Positions 1 through 12,580 are shown, numbered from the stretch's first letter. The stretch: DNA of 64,000 bases from Primula veris (GCA_963682055.1 OY821744.1:5992835-6056834), one strand, 5' to 3'. Notes: generated from the sequence alone by a model not told the origin. Program-made: numbers and translations.

Positions 1-938
1 TCATAACACATTTGTAGATCATACATTCTACTAAAACGAGAATTTCCTCATTCATAACATATTTGTAGATCATGCGATTCTACTAACAAAGAGGATTTCC
101 TTATTCCTAACATATTTGTAGATCATTTCGGTTTTCGCTAAAATAAACTTTCGATTTTTTTTTAATATCATACGAGATTCAAGAAAATAGACATTAGACA
201 TTTTAGTAAGTGAAAAAACCCGAAAATAAAAGAAAAGAAACATTGAAAACTAGTATTTTCTAAAATATCCAAAGTTTACGGGTTTATTCATTTTTTGTAT
301 CTTCGTTTATTCATTTTTTATTTATTTTTTTGTACTTTGGTTTCTTAATTCTTCTACTTAGTACTATGGTTTCTACTTTTATTTCCTTTTGTATCTCTAT
401 TTCTTGTTTATTTTTTTACCTTGGTTTTTACTTTATTTTTATGTTTGTGCCCGAGTTTCAACATTGAAAATTGACTTAAAAATTAAAAAAGAAAACAAAC
501 CATGATATAACAAAGAAAAATTAAGAAACAAATATAAAAAAATAAATAAAAATAGCAATCCTTCCGTTCCCAATTAATTATTTTCTACGAAATCACGTGC
601 AATTTTGACCGACTTATAACATATATCAAAATTATCGAAATGAAAAATTTCAAAACTAAATCATATAATTTAATGTTTGAACTATACGATAAACTTTTGA
701 AAATTTTAATTCCGACAATTTTGATACAAGTTATTGACTCGATCAAAATTACACACAGTTTCGAAACGGACAGTTAATTAGAAACGGAGGAAGTAACCAA
801 GATAAAATAAAATAAAATTAAGAAACCAAAAGACAGGAAAAAAATGAATAAACGAATGTCAAAAAAGATTAAAACTCAGATTTTAGTTGAGTGCATTTCA
901 TTTTTTACCTTTATAGTACTTGAATACTTTTATTACTC

Positions 939-997
<59 letters not shown>

Positions 998-1190
998 ATT
1001 CATACTATTTTCATTTTCTAATCACTTTCTCTCTCTCTCTCTCTCTCTCTTTGATAGGTATCTCCACCTCTCTTATAATTCCCTCTCTATTCATCTTTTC
1101 ATTTTTCTATTTTTTTATTATCTCCATTTTTCTCATTTTATATATTATAAATTAGTTGGGTTACCATCTGATTTTGTTAATATTCAAAAA
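1..1190. other. AT-rich intergenic DNA with microsatellites
   Basis: No gene is supported here. The stretch is AT-rich. It contains a Stowaway-like element (listed separately), a long (AT)n run at about 941-992 and a (CT)n run at about 1027-1050. The short open frames over 844-1199 are translations of these microsatellites (IYIYIY, SLSLSL) and are not genes. Confidence 0.7.
560..793. mobile_element. Stowaway-like MITE
   Basis: The left end reads CTTCCGTTCC and the right end reads GGAACGGAGGAAG-like (GAAACGGAGGAAG) in inverted orientation, which resembles the plant Stowaway (Tc1/mariner) terminal consensus CTCCCTCCGT. The interior is AT-rich and non-coding. A related internal sequence occurs at about 13195-13402, which suggests a small local family. 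No transposase is encoded. Confidence 0.55.
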
Positions 1191-2860
1191 CCCAGCTAGG
1201 GTTTTACACTCCCAAGTTTTAATTAGCTTTTAATTGATTTAAATCCCATTTTCTCTTTTTAATTTTCAGTAAAAGAAAAATTATAAATTAAGCCATTATT
1301 TTAGTTGACTTTAAATGCAAATGTGTATTATAAAGTTGTGTAGCATAAAAATGTTTGAAAATTCCAGTTAGGGTTTTACAGTCCCAAGTTTGAATTAGCC
1401 TTTAATTGATTTAAATCCCATTTTCAGTTTTATTTGTCAGTAAAAGAAAAGTTATATATCAAGCCAGCTTATTTTGATTCACTTTAAATGCAAATGCGTA
1501 TTATAGAGTTGTGCATCGTAAAAATGTTGAAAATCCCAGCTAGGGTTTTACAATCCCAAGTTTGATTTGGCTTTTAATTGATATATCATATTAAGTCATA
1601 TTTTTTTATAGTAAAAGAAGTAATGTAATAAATCCAGCTAATTTTATTAGCTATGAAATGTGTTTTCGAGTATTTAGTTTTGCAGCATTTAGAACAGCTA
1701 GCTTTTCTACCACGTTTAAAAAATCCCATCTTCTTAGCTTAAAAGCTGTAAACAAACGAGCCCTTAAAAGTCAGTAGGATTGTAACCCAATCAATTTTTA
1801 AAAAGAAATATATTTCTTTGTCTTAATGTGCTGCCCTTGTCAATTAGTATATAAAAAAACAGGGGAGTTTAATCTGGTTGGATTGAAATTGACGACCATT
1901 GCTAAATTTTACAATTTACACCAGGATTAGCTTTCAAATGATTTGAATCTAATCTTCAACTTTTGTCTAGTTGTTTAAGGTAATGTAATATGGCAGTTTA
2001 TTTTAAGTGTGTATCAAGCTATGAAGCATTTAAAACAGCTTGCTTTTCTACCATGTTAAAAAGATTCAGTCTTTTTAGCTTATAAGCTGCACGCAAACAA
2101 ACCCTTGTACCCTGTTTGCTGTTAAATTGTTTAACCCGATTTGTATAAATAATTAGTTTCTTATAAGTTGGGAACATTCGAATTGGATTTATATTTTATT
2201 ATGTCAGTTATGGTTTATAATCCAAGTCCGAGTTAGCTCTTCATTGACCGTTTTCAGTTATTATCTAGTATTAGTAAAATTGTCATAAGCCAGCTTATTT
2301 TGCTGGCTACCCTACCAAGTATGTATATACACTTATACAGCCTAGATTCATTTAAGTTGGCTATTTTTTAACATGTTCGAAATATCCGGGTTTTTTTCTT
2401 TGGTAAGTAGCTGTTATGCTTGTAATCCAATTAATATAAATACTTATTTTTTGCACAGTCTGTTGATATGAAAAATTAGGGGAGTTACAATCTGATTGGG
2501 TTAATATCTAAAGTCCGCGCTAGAGTAACATTCAAAGTCTATGTTAGCTTTTAATTGATTGTCTCTCTTATCTCTTCTTCAGTTTTTCTTTTCTTGTTAA
2601 AATGTTGGAGTAATAAGCCAGCTTAGTTTATTGACTACAAAATGTGTACTATACTATACAGCTTTGAAGCATTTAACTCAGCTAGCTTTTCTACCATATT
2701 CAGTAAATCTAGTCTTTTAGTTAAGAAGCTACAACCAAATGCACCCTTAATGGTCTGCTGGCTGTTAGGTTAGTAATCCAATTAAGATAAATACGTTTCT
2801 TTCTTAACTGTGTTCAGAAGATCCAGGTCCTTTGCTTAAAAGCTACAACCAGACAAACCT
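1191..2860. repeat. Degenerate tandem array, about 172-bp unit, with telo-box-like motif
   Basis: Successive units share the phrases 'tagggtttta', 'cccaagttt', 'ttaattgattt', 'aagccagctta' and 'gctttctacca'-like text. The first three copies of TAGGGTTT begin at 1197, 1369 and 1541, an exact 172-bp spacing. Later units (about 1900, 2210, 2510) are longer and more diverged. TAGGGTTT is the complement of the telo-box AAACCCTA found near many plant ribosomal-protein promoters. The array lies 1.2-2.9 kb upstream of the bL12 start codon, so a promoter role is possible but not shown. Confidence 0.6.
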
Positions 2861-4078
2861 TTGTATGGTGGTGGCTGTTATGTTACTGACCCTGTTAATA
2901 TATTACTTGTACTGCCATTAGATGTGCTGCCATTATCAGTGTAGGTGGTGACCTATCCCTTTTTTTGACGAAAATGAAAAAAAAAAACTATTTTGTTACC
3001 ATGTACCTTTGTTACCATGTATCTGTGTTATTGCACTATGGGTCTCTCAATCATTTGAAGAGGATGTATAAATGTTAGCCCCTCCCCTTGCCAAAAGGAT
3101 ATTTTTAGGACCCGTTGGTTTCTCTTGCTATTCTTTTTGCAAAAAAAGAAGAAGATAATTTGGTTGCACTTTATTATTATGGAAAAACAAATTGATATTA
3201 AAGGGATTTCTTGTCATAATGTTTATAATCACCAACATACAACCACCGGAATTAGCATTAAAATCTAATATTTCCCCAACTTACCATGTTCCAGGACAAG
3301 AGTGTACCACGTTATGGAACTGTACCACGTTAATTGCCTATTCAGGTAACATTGAGTTGAGCGGAACATTATTTTCACTTAAATAAGCCATCTAAAATCC
3401 TTAGGCAAAGAAGCCCTAAGATGCACACATTGATAATTATATTTCAAGGTGCTAACTATAACGAGAAGAAAACACGAACCCATTGATGAGTATTATATTC
3501 ATTTACTTTATTCTTGGGAGTCTTAAACGTTTGTAGTTGCCATGAGGTTTTATTTTCTTTGGATTAATTTGGATACTCTGATTTTAGATATCTTTATTTT
3601 CTGGCTGCTCTAGGTTTTTCTCTTCCTGTAGTAACTATATACGTAATTACCAAATTGTGAAGAAAGCGATTAAGACTAGTCATACGCTATATAATTTTGA
3701 TTTATAAGTTATGAACCAAACTGTGTGCCCCCTTTCCACTGTTGCAAGGATTTGAATCTTCCAGTGTATTACAGAATATAACTTTAATACCCTGACTGCA
3801 AAGTTTTACAAAAGTAGATCTTGATGAATGAGGACCCATCACAATTTTATACAGGTCTAAAGGGATTCAACCTCTTCATTTTGTTAGTATGTTTCAAATT
3901 TAACTTGGTGTTTTGAGTGTAGTTTCTTTTTTTCTTAGGCTTGATTTTATGTTGACCTATCCTCCGTCTCTTTTTTTTGGTTCCAGTTGGTAATTTTCAT
4001 CCTCTAGGGGTTCAAGGAATTAAACAATAGCAGTCTAATCATCATCTAAATCGAAGGACAGTTATTCTAAATCTAAAT
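2861..4078 (+). promoter_or_regulatory. Upstream region and probable 5' leader of the bL12 gene
   Basis: No other gene is visible. A pyrimidine-rich tract ending in TTCCAG at 3981-3986 looks like a 3' splice site, so the leader is probably spliced, with the last leader exon at about 3987-4078. The donor and the transcription start were not identified. The rest of the stretch shows no clear feature. Confidence 0.35.
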
Positions 4079-4729
4079 ATGAGCTTGATTTTGAGATTGA
4101 GGCAACACTTGCCTCACCAGTTATGCAGAAATCCGAATTTTCCCTCGTTAATTGCTAGTAATCTTAAAGGTTCAAATATTGGAACTCGGTACTTTTCCCA
4201 ACCAGCTCGAGAAGAGAGAGAAGATGATGAAGAAATAGAGTATGATCAGAGAAGGCTACCAACTGACTATGATCCTTCTACATTTGACCCAACACAACAT
4301 CGAAGCCCACCGACAGAACGTGTATGGAGACTCGTCGATGAGATATCAGGACTCACACTTGTTGAAATTACAGAACTGTCCTCAATTATAATGAAGAAAC
4401 TGGGAATGAAAGATTTACCAACCGTTGGAGTAATGAAACCAGGAGCTGCTGGATTAGCTGGCATGGGTACGAAGGGCGCGTCAGCCGCTGCAAAGGAGGA
4501 AAAGAAGCCGGAAAAGACTGTTTTTGAACTGAAATTGGAATCGTTTGAGGCTGCCTCAAAGATTAAAGTAATTAAAGAAATAAGGAGTTTTACGGAATTG
4601 GGTCTCAAGGAAGCTAAGGATTTGGTTGAGAAAACTCCAACGGTTTTTAAGAAAGGTGTGTCGAAGGAAGAAGGAGAACAGATTATTGAGAAATTGAAAG
4701 CTGTTGGGGGAAAAGTTGTCATGGAATGA
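4079..4729 (+). CDS. Mitochondrial large-subunit ribosomal protein bL12 (L7/L12)
   Basis: This intronless coding region gives 216 residues. bL12 forms the flexible stalk of the large ribosomal subunit and recruits and activates translational GTPases. Residues 1-45 are rich in Arg and Leu with almost no acidic residues (LRLRQHLPHQLCR, then TRYFSQ), as expected of a mitochondrial presequence. Residues 46-80 are an acidic linker. Residues 81-110 match the N-terminal dimerisation helices (RVWRLVDEISGLTLVE). A Gly/Ala/Pro hinge follows at about 119-145, and the conserved globular domain fills 146-216 (FTELGLKEAKDLVE, then KKGVSKEEGEQI, then GGKVV). The mitochondrial rather than plastid assignment rests on the presequence and on the lineage pattern PTDYDPSTFDPTQHRSPPTERVW seen in plant mitochondrial forms (recalled, not searched). 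It converges on the SEC20 gene. Confidence 0.93.
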   Translation: MSLILRLRQHLPHQLCRNPNFPSLIASNLKGSNIGTRYFSQPAREEREDDEEIEYDQRRLPTDYDPSTFDPTQHRSPPTERVWRLVDEISGLTLVEITELSSIIMKKLGMKDLPTVGVMKPGAAGLAGMGTKGASAAAKEEKKPEKTVFELKLESFEAASKIKVIKEIRSFTELGLKEAKDLVEKTPTVFKKGVSKEEGEQIIEKLKAVGGKVVME

Positions 4730-6086
4730 AAGCAAAATGTTACGAGTATTTGGCTTTTTTATAGCTTTTCTTTTATCAAGTTGTCATCTTTTCAACATCA
4801 TTGGATAAGTGAAAACTTGTTTCTCTAGTTTAAGTTGCAACATTTCATCTTTTCAGTTACAATGAGCTTAGGCTTATATATTGAAGTTGAAGGCCAAAGA
4901 ATGCATACTGTCAGTGTAGTTATTTCTCTTCTTATTCCTAGTTTAGTCATGATCATGAAGAGAATTAATAGCTATGTGGCTGTGTATTAAACTTGCTATT
5001 ATGCATTTTTCTCATTTTTGCAGTTTATTTCTATATAGATATGGGGTCGTATGTATCAACCTTCTTCCCATCTTGCATGGATATCTTTGTTGCTCAGATT
5101 TGCAACATTCACGTTTTCATCTTTAATATTTGACCGTTTTTCTTTTTTATATTTCTTTCTTAATGGCAACTGGTTTATTACTTTGGCAATTGCAATACCT
5201 TATGAACTTGGTTATCCTGTTCCTCCTTTATATCCATTTGCTACTTATAGAGAATACATTAACAGTTTCTAATTTTTCTAGTTTGTGCGTTTATACCCGA
5301 GACAAGAACAGTGGCAGGAACAAGAATGGCTCTTATACGCTCAAACGCTCAAATTCGTTCATGCAGTTTTCTTGTTTTTTTGTGGGTCATGATTATAATT
5401 TGAAATTTTGTTTTCTCATCAATTATCAACCACAGTTGATTATTACTTCTTAAGTGGTGGTTCGTAACAGAAGCAATAACAGACTCCTGCAGAAAGATAG
5501 CGCATATGTTACTAGTTACAGAAAATGAAATAATCTTACATTATCACCTACACAGACGATTTACAATTGTTTTAAAACTACATCTGTTAGTGTTGAAAAA
5601 AGGCCCCTGCAGTAATCTCGCCTTGAAAAAGCTCGACATTATAGTCCAAAATATTGTTGGTTCCTTGACTTGTATTCATATGCGACAGAAGCAGAGATGC
5701 ATAAACTAAAAAAGGGTTCCATCGCGACAAACACACTTCTAGTAAATACTCTGAACATCTTATTTGTGCCCTAAAGAACAAAATTACCGCAAAAGGGATA
5801 AAAACCAAACCCTGGAATCAAAGTACTATTACTAACAAAGATATCCGGAACTCGTTGCAAATATTAGCTCATTTTTTTAATGCATAAAGTGCCTCATGCC
5901 GGTGAAAAGAAGCGACGTCCCATAGTAGTTGTAACAATCTATTACATCTTGATCTCTTTTGTTGCTACTGGCTCAGCTATAAAGCTAACATACACCTCTT
6001 TAAGAGAGAAAACCAAATGAAGCACGCATTTCTTCCAAAACAAATCAACGAGTCATCAGTTCAGTTTTTGTTTAAAAAAATGCAGT

Positions 6087-6145
<59 letters not shown>

Positions 6146-6404
6146 CAAGGCAATAATTCTCAATTTCAAAGTTCGGTCATGCATAAGAACATGTTCTAAG
6201 GAAACTGTAAACTGGGAACTCGATGTTCATCGACATACTTTTCATTACCAAACTTGCAACTTTTAAACTTATCCAATATGCCAACTGATAGGAGTTGATA
6301 AATTACGAAATGAACTCTACCTTTTCCACTAAAACAAATAAGTTACAACTTTAGGCTTCTATAAAATATGCAGTTAAGTATAAAGTGAGGCATCAATCTT
6401 AACT
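4730..6404. other. Convergent intergenic region
   Basis: This lies between the 3' ends of bL12 (+) and SEC20 (-). No coding region is supported; open frames at 5051-5808 lack any recognisable domain. A compound (CT)n(TA)n microsatellite lies at about 6092-6146. A decayed copy of the 3' end of the last SEC20 exon follows at 6147-6240 and is described with the exon-duplication finding. Confidence 0.6.
6092..6146. repeat. Compound (CT)n(TA)n microsatellite
   Basis: About 17 CT units run directly into about 12 TA units. The tract lies just downstream of the SEC20 gene and is likely to vary in length. Confidence 0.9.
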
Positions 6405-9400
6405 TCAAAGTTCGTCGTGCAAGGGCACATGCTGCCCTAACGGAATATCCAAAATAGGAACCGCGTGTTCAGGAACACGGGCAATGTCCTCATTTCGACC
6501 TGGTCGTAGTCTAATTTCAGCAGCTTGTCCAGCCATGCCAGCTTTCACCGCCGCAGTAACTTGCCGCTGTAATTTGAGTAATCCCATCCGCTTTGAAACT
6601 ACGTAAAGAACCGCACAGGCAAACAATACAAAGCCGATAACAAGTATTATCCTGGAAAAATGCACAAGATCCAAGTTGAGAGATTTCTTGGAAGATTTAG
6701 CATAAATTATGGTAATTTACGGGATGTCCAGGGTGCAAAAAGATTAAAGAGACAACATAAAGAACCGCATAGTTTAGTACAAATCCGATCACAAGTATTA
6801 TCCTGACAAAATACTCAAGGTTCAGTGTACAACTGAGTATCTCCTTTGCTTATAGTAGATACTAAGATAAATTCTGGTGAAATATGTCAAGTCCTGGACG
6901 CATCAAAAGCCTGTCTATATTTTTTATTTTATTTTTTATGTTTTGATGATCTACGGACCAGTTTTCGTCGACCTCGACTAACTCCAAAAGAGATACTTAC
7001 AAATCAGACCACCGGCATGTCGCCTTACATAACCAACTTTTCCCTGGAAACCCAGAAGGTTTTGAGCTGGTTGAACCAACCATTAAAACTAAAAAAATGC
7101 AACTTATTTGCTTAAAAGCTGCAACCAAACAAGCCCTTAACATGTTGTCGAAAGATGAAAATTCTACCCGTTTGTTCTCTCGTTTAATATCCAAATTAAG
7201 TGAATGAAGTCAATAGAAAAAAAAGTTTTTAAACTTTACGAGGGTTTTGCTAATTTACAAAACAATCATATACATGCTTAGAAATTTGTATTTTCCGAAA
7301 GAGACTGATAATTTAGGGATGGAAGGGTGCAATGTACAACCTACAAGGTGGTGTGGGTGTGGCATGAGTGCCAAGAGGGGTCTTCAAAGAAGAGATTTGG
7401 GACAAATTACTATCTTCATATTTGTTTTCACGTGTAGATTTGTGTATCAATTTTCTCATGTTTAGTAGCCCACATTTTTTACCTAAGTAATGAATTCTAC
7501 AAGAAGTGGTCACTTTTCTTCTTTTCTAAATTCATAAGGCAAGGAGAACTTAAAAGCTAAAAAACCTTGGAAACAAAGGTTTTCTCTGAAAGCTCAATAT
7601 CCAGAAACAGAAAAGCCAACAAAATACTAACCTGTCAAGAACATCTTGGCGTTGCATTGTCGACAGTAAATTCCGTGTCCGCATTAGCAAAGAGCGGTGC
7701 CCCTTGTACTCGCTTTCTGCCTTTCTCAATACTCCAGTAGATTCATCTGCAATTGTTTTACAAAAAAATATTAACTTGGCTCATGGTATATCTGGCGAAT
7801 TCTTGTCAAATAATTAAGAACTCCGGCATAAACAGATATAACAAGTGTGCTCCTTAATGATGGTGAATATTTTGTATTAGACGATTTATCCCACAAGAAG
7901 ATTAGTAAAATATACAATGTAATGCTCAAATTCGTTTTACTTTGAATATGGCAGTCTCTTTTTATACTAACCAAACGAAAATAAGTATACTAGCAATTCT
8001 TGTTACTTTCTACTCTTTATATGCCAAAATCAAAACAAGTGATAGAAAAAGGCAATATGAGGTCACAGGTGACGAGTGTGGATATAAACAAGTGAAATGT
8101 GAGCTTTCTTAAGTATTAAATCATTAAAGCTATATAGAACATACCAACAGTGGCAAGCGTGCTTGCAGTTCTTTCAACCTCCTGCAAAAGAAAATGAAAC
8201 AAACAATCAGCCAAATAGCAAAATAAAATGAGAACTATAAGCAAAGTAAAATGCTAAAACTATCTATGCTATCTAATTACGGTTTGTCCAATCAAAACAA
8301 GAAGTAAAATATATAATCTGTAATGACCTGAACCATCAGCTGGCGAGTACGGCGAAGACTTTCTGTAATGCTCTCTGCAGCAGATGTCATCCCAGTTTTC
8401 GTCCTACAACACATTTTAAAATTATCCATTTACGAGTAATGACTTCTATAACATTTATAAAGGGGTTATATACACTAGTGTATCACCAGATTTCCATTTG
8501 GTACACAAATCTTTAATATTTTGCAATTAGTAAGTCATTTTTTTCCGCTTTTGTATGCTATATGTATAAAAGAATTGTTTAGATTTGGGACTACAAAAGG
8601 GAAGATGTGATATATATATATATAAGATATCTGATTGCTTAATTAATTAGTAAAACCCAACCTATGATTTTTACACTAAACGGATTACATCGTGAAAAAG
8701 TGGAAGGATGATGCAATCTAATGTTTGTAGTACACATCTGAAAAAAGACGATACGTTAGCAATATAACATCAGAGAATACATACTGCAGATTGCGCCTGC
8801 GAACTGTTGACTCCTCTCCACCTCCCAAGAGAAGTTCTCTCTGCAGTTAAAGAGCAATATCAAAACCACAGTACCCCAAAAAACTCTTTTTTTGTGTGTG
8901 TAAATATGTCACGAACATTTTCTTTGTATAAGGAAATACATTAAACATTTAAACCAACCTTAAGGTATCTGTTGCTTTAGACAATGATATTAACAAAAAC
9001 ATAAGGCCAGAAATATACAACTCTTTCAACATGCAACTTTATGAAGTAGTTCCAACTGCAATAACAACATTATAGGGCTTTTCTGGTTGCAAGTTCAAAC
9101 CAAATAAGCTGGAGTTTTTGAGGTTCAAAAAAATTCTACGTCCATCCAGTTTACAGCTTCTACTTTATTCATGCCAAGAATCCAGAAAACCTAGTTTTTG
9201 AGCTGATCAACCAAATGCAGTTCAATTTTTAAGAAAAACAGAAAAAAAGACGAGCTTATAAGCTGCAACCAAACAATCCTTAAACATATATCATATCTAG
9301 AAAGTCAGAAAAGGATTAGTAAATTACCTCTTCCTGAGCTGCTTTCCTCATGTTAGACTTTGCTTGCAAATTGGCATTTCTCAAATCCAGCCTCAAACTG

Positions 9401-10034
9401 GAAGAAAATAAAAAATAAATAAATTAGGACACACAGAATCACCGATTAGGTAATCTTCTCCAACAAAGGTTATGACACAACAGCGAAAACACTTCTTATG
9501 GTGGCATGCAATGAGGAAAAGGGGAATAAAAAACGCTTTTCCTGGTCTACTGTGAATCCCCACAAGAAATTTGGAAGTTCAGGTAAATTTATTTATTTGC
9601 AAAAGAAAACAGCTATAATGCATCACCAAACAAACAGTAAAGACTTAATTGAAGATTTTTTCCTGCATTTAAATAAAGAAAAGAAGATTCTGATATAAAT
9701 TCCTCAGAAACTCCAAGAGCTTATTGAGTTATCTGACGAACATTTGTTTGTACTCGACCCAATAGAAGCACAATTTTATCAGCATATTTTCCCTTGTCAA
9801 ATTGGAACTTTACAATCAAGAAAAATCAGTGTAAGAAACCCATAAATGAAATTTTAAAGGGATTCTAAGGACACTAGTTTCATAAATTGAACTAGCCCAT
9901 ATTGAGAAAAAAAAACGATATTTTTCCATGTATCTTATTTTATTTTATTTTCGATTTTAGTCTCTCAGCAGTCCATAATTAGAAAAAAAAAAACAGTTCC
10001 AGTTCTGCCTTTCCCATATACGTGTGTGTGTGTG

Positions 10035-10100
<66 letters not shown>

Positions 10101-10433
10101 TAGATAGATAGAAAGATAGATAGATAGAGAAAGAGAGTGCCTTTGAATTTCCTTTTTCCATGATTCAAGCAAGGACATGGCTGCCTGGACATCATCATCC
10201 GTGGGTAGCTGAGGAGAGAGAATATCGAGATTGAACTGCAAAGAACCAAGCAAAGCAAGGCCGTCCTGAGCAATTCCATTCAATCTTGGTAGCGAATCTT
10301 TTTGCTCCGAGGTAGAGACTCCCTGCGATGATTTTCCATAATCTTCGATTGATTTTATTGTTTCTAAAGTTCGTTTATGTGCCTCAGCCCAATCCTTTTT
10401 TGCCTTCTCAACAGCTTCCACAACTACGTCCAT
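6405..10433 (-). CDS. SEC20: Sec20-type Qb-SNARE (seven exons)
   Basis: Exons, reading down the minus strand: 10433-10141, 9397-9328, 8840-8785, 8403-8328, 8181-8145, 7746-7632, 6651-6405 (894 nt, 297 residues). All junctions keep frame. Six introns are present; five begin GT and the first begins GC (donor AAAG|GC, with the frame restored as Ser98). Sec20 (BNIP1 in animals) is part of the ER SNARE complex for Golgi-to-ER retrograde vesicles. The N-terminal part is helical, residues about 135-215 form the SNARE-like region, residues 217-234 (IILVIGFVLFACAVLYVV) are the membrane anchor, and a lumenal tail of about 60 residues ends in HDEL (294-297), the ER retrieval signal. Start: the first Met of the open frame, MDVVVEAVEKAKKDW, fits the plant family. 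A 5' leader exon near 11330-11390 is possible. Confidence 0.9.
6697..6802 (-). other. Possible alternative last exon of SEC20 (duplicated exon)
   Basis: Inside the last intron, a copy of the start of the terminal exon keeps a 3' splice site (TTTTGTCAG at about 6811-6803). It enters in the same phase and reads R-IILVIGFVLNYAVLYVV, nearly the normal membrane anchor. It stays open for 34 codons to an in-frame TAA at 6699-6697. Joined to exon 6 it would give a protein with an intact anchor, a short different tail and no HDEL. It could equally be a dead duplicate; nothing here shows that it is spliced. Confidence 0.5.
9074..9283. mobile_element. hAT-like MITE remnant in SEC20 intron 1
   Basis: The left end AGGGCTTTTCTGGTTGCAAG and the right end GCTGCAACCAAACAATCCT are inverted relatives of a common plant terminal sequence (AGGGCTTGTTTGG...). 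The same phrase, GCTGCAACCAAACAAGCCCTT, recurs near 7110-7140, 1740-1765, 2085-2106 and 2865, so this is a dispersed local family. Target duplications are not clear. Confidence 0.45.
10021..10134. repeat. Compound microsatellite beside the SEC20 exon 1 donor
   Basis: Runs of (GT)n, (ATGT)n, (AT)n and (GATA)n follow one another. The tract ends about 6 bases from the GC splice donor of SEC20 exon 1 and occupies the 5' end of intron 1 on the minus strand. Confidence 0.9.
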
Positions 10434-12580
10434 CCGTATAAGTTTTCTTTATTTTTTGCCCTAATTTTCTTCTTGTTTCTGATTTTAAAGCACATAAACA
10501 CTCCAGTCACAATCATCATTACACTATATTGTTCATATGATAATAAGGAAAATAAATACCAAAAACTCAGGTGTTACTCTTTATATCCTAAATGCAAATA
10601 AATTTTACAAAAATCATAATATTATGTAAAATGTACAACTTATTACAATCCAGTAATATTTTTTTCAAACAAAGACAGTGAGGAATTCGGTTTTTCAATT
10701 AACGGGATTTTTTTTTATAGCAAAACGTCATTGAGGGTTTGGTTAATTGCAACTTTTGAATTCATCTATTTGCTTCTTTAGTTAAATTCTAATAAAATTG
10801 TGCACATTCACCTATTATAGACACATCAACCTAAAAGCCACCAACCTATTTAATATTATAAGCTTTTAAGCTTAAAGGCTTGATTTTTAAACATGATAAA
10901 AAAAACTTGGCAATGAAAATAATACAGCATAATTAATAATATTTTTTTCAGAATACGTGATGTTAGAATTCTTGCACTTTAAGATATCAAAATCACAAAT
11001 TTTTATGTGATTAACTGTTGAATTTTGCAATTTCAACATTATAATTAAAATAAATTATATCCTAAAAAGGCCAGTATCTCCAAAATTCTACTAATTTTGA
11101 TGGAGTTAGTAGCTTATAAGCAAAAAAAGATGAATTATTTTTAAAATGGTAAAATATCTTTATTTTTTCTCACATTAAGTAGACAAAATAAATAACATGG
11201 TTTTAAAAAATCTGTTTTTTTTGAAAAAAAAACTAGAAAAAAAGATGAGATAGATCATTGAACAATCAAACTGAAACCCAATTTAGATATAAACCCAATG
11301 AAGATAAAAAATAATAATAACAACACACCTTAATGAAAATTGCTGAGTGGATCATGGGCACTTAGAGAGAGAGAGAGAGAAAATTTAAAGGTGGGTGAAA
11401 TTGTAAATAAACTAATTGTATTGAGATTGTTTTGTAAATAATCGAATTTCACTTATGACTTTTTTTTTGCATTTAACTCGAATATAATCTGAATTTTACA
11501 ATTAGACCCCATATCCCATTTATATGTATTTTCTTTTTCTAAACATTTCGAAATTTTTGGAATATTTTCAAAACATTTTGTAACTTTTTTTTAAAACATA
11601 CCGTGTATTTGATTGTATCGCCTTTTTCGTTGCGGCTTGGTCGTGATTATAGCGATGATGAGACGTTGGACGACAACTTCCAGGTGGTGTAGTAGGTATA
11701 GTTGTAAAAGTCGATTAGTTTTAGTGGATTTTGGTGCTTTGTTTAAGATGATTTTGCTTAATTAGATGATACTATTATAGAATGTTTGTGTGTGGTCATT
11801 CTTAATTCGTGTTTTAGTATGTAATTGGCTTCAAAAACATAATTATCGCATGCTAAATAAATCTGGTCCAAACGGACATTTCACTGCGGGGGAAAACCAT
11901 GATGGTCAACGCTACAATTACTCTGGAGTAGCAGCTGTCATGATGGGAAACAGAATGGGAAAATTGTTAAAAGAAAATTTAAAATTTACACGTGAAATAA
12001 TAGAAAGCGGAAAACATAGAAAAGAAAAACGTGATTTTTGAAAGAAAAAACGAGTGTCACGGTAGTTCGGACACTTCTCGTGTAACTTTTTGTTATCGAC
12101 AAACTAAAAACATACAAATTGGGCAACTGAACAAATAACCATTAAGAGTATAACGACGAATTATATATTTTTGAAAAACATGGAAATAGTACACAACATT
12201 ATGTAAAAAAGCATAAATATCGTTATTAGTGAACGTATGTACAAGGACAAAGGTGGACTTTGTTATCCTACAAAAGAAAGATGTAGGAAAAACTGTATAT
12301 TCAAATAAACAATTTGATGATTACAAAAAATAAAAAAGAACAATTTGAGATGTTACCTTGGAATGCCCATTTGAATATCGTGGTCTAAAGAATAAAAGTA
12401 CCCAATTAGTCAACAAATTATTTCTGTATCATACACTGACAATACCTTGAAAATTAAAAGGATAATTCCCAACTTGCTTCAATTATTGTTACATTTTCTA
12501 GTATAAACTTCTTTACAATATAATTTGGTATAACAACTCAAAGGAACCATGAGACCTCATTGAGATCGAGGATAAATACT

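Noticed and set aside
844..1199. Open frames of 103 and 68 codons
   Set aside because: They are translations of (AT)n and (CT)n runs and lack any domain.
4267..4722. Antisense open frame of 151 codons opposite bL12
   Set aside because: It is a shadow of the bL12 coding region; codon structure and homology support the plus strand.
9957..10140. Extension of the SEC20 first exon into a repeat-rich frame (SLSIYLSIYLS...)
   Set aside because: The frame runs through microsatellite; the next exon joins in phase from the GC donor, so this is intron.
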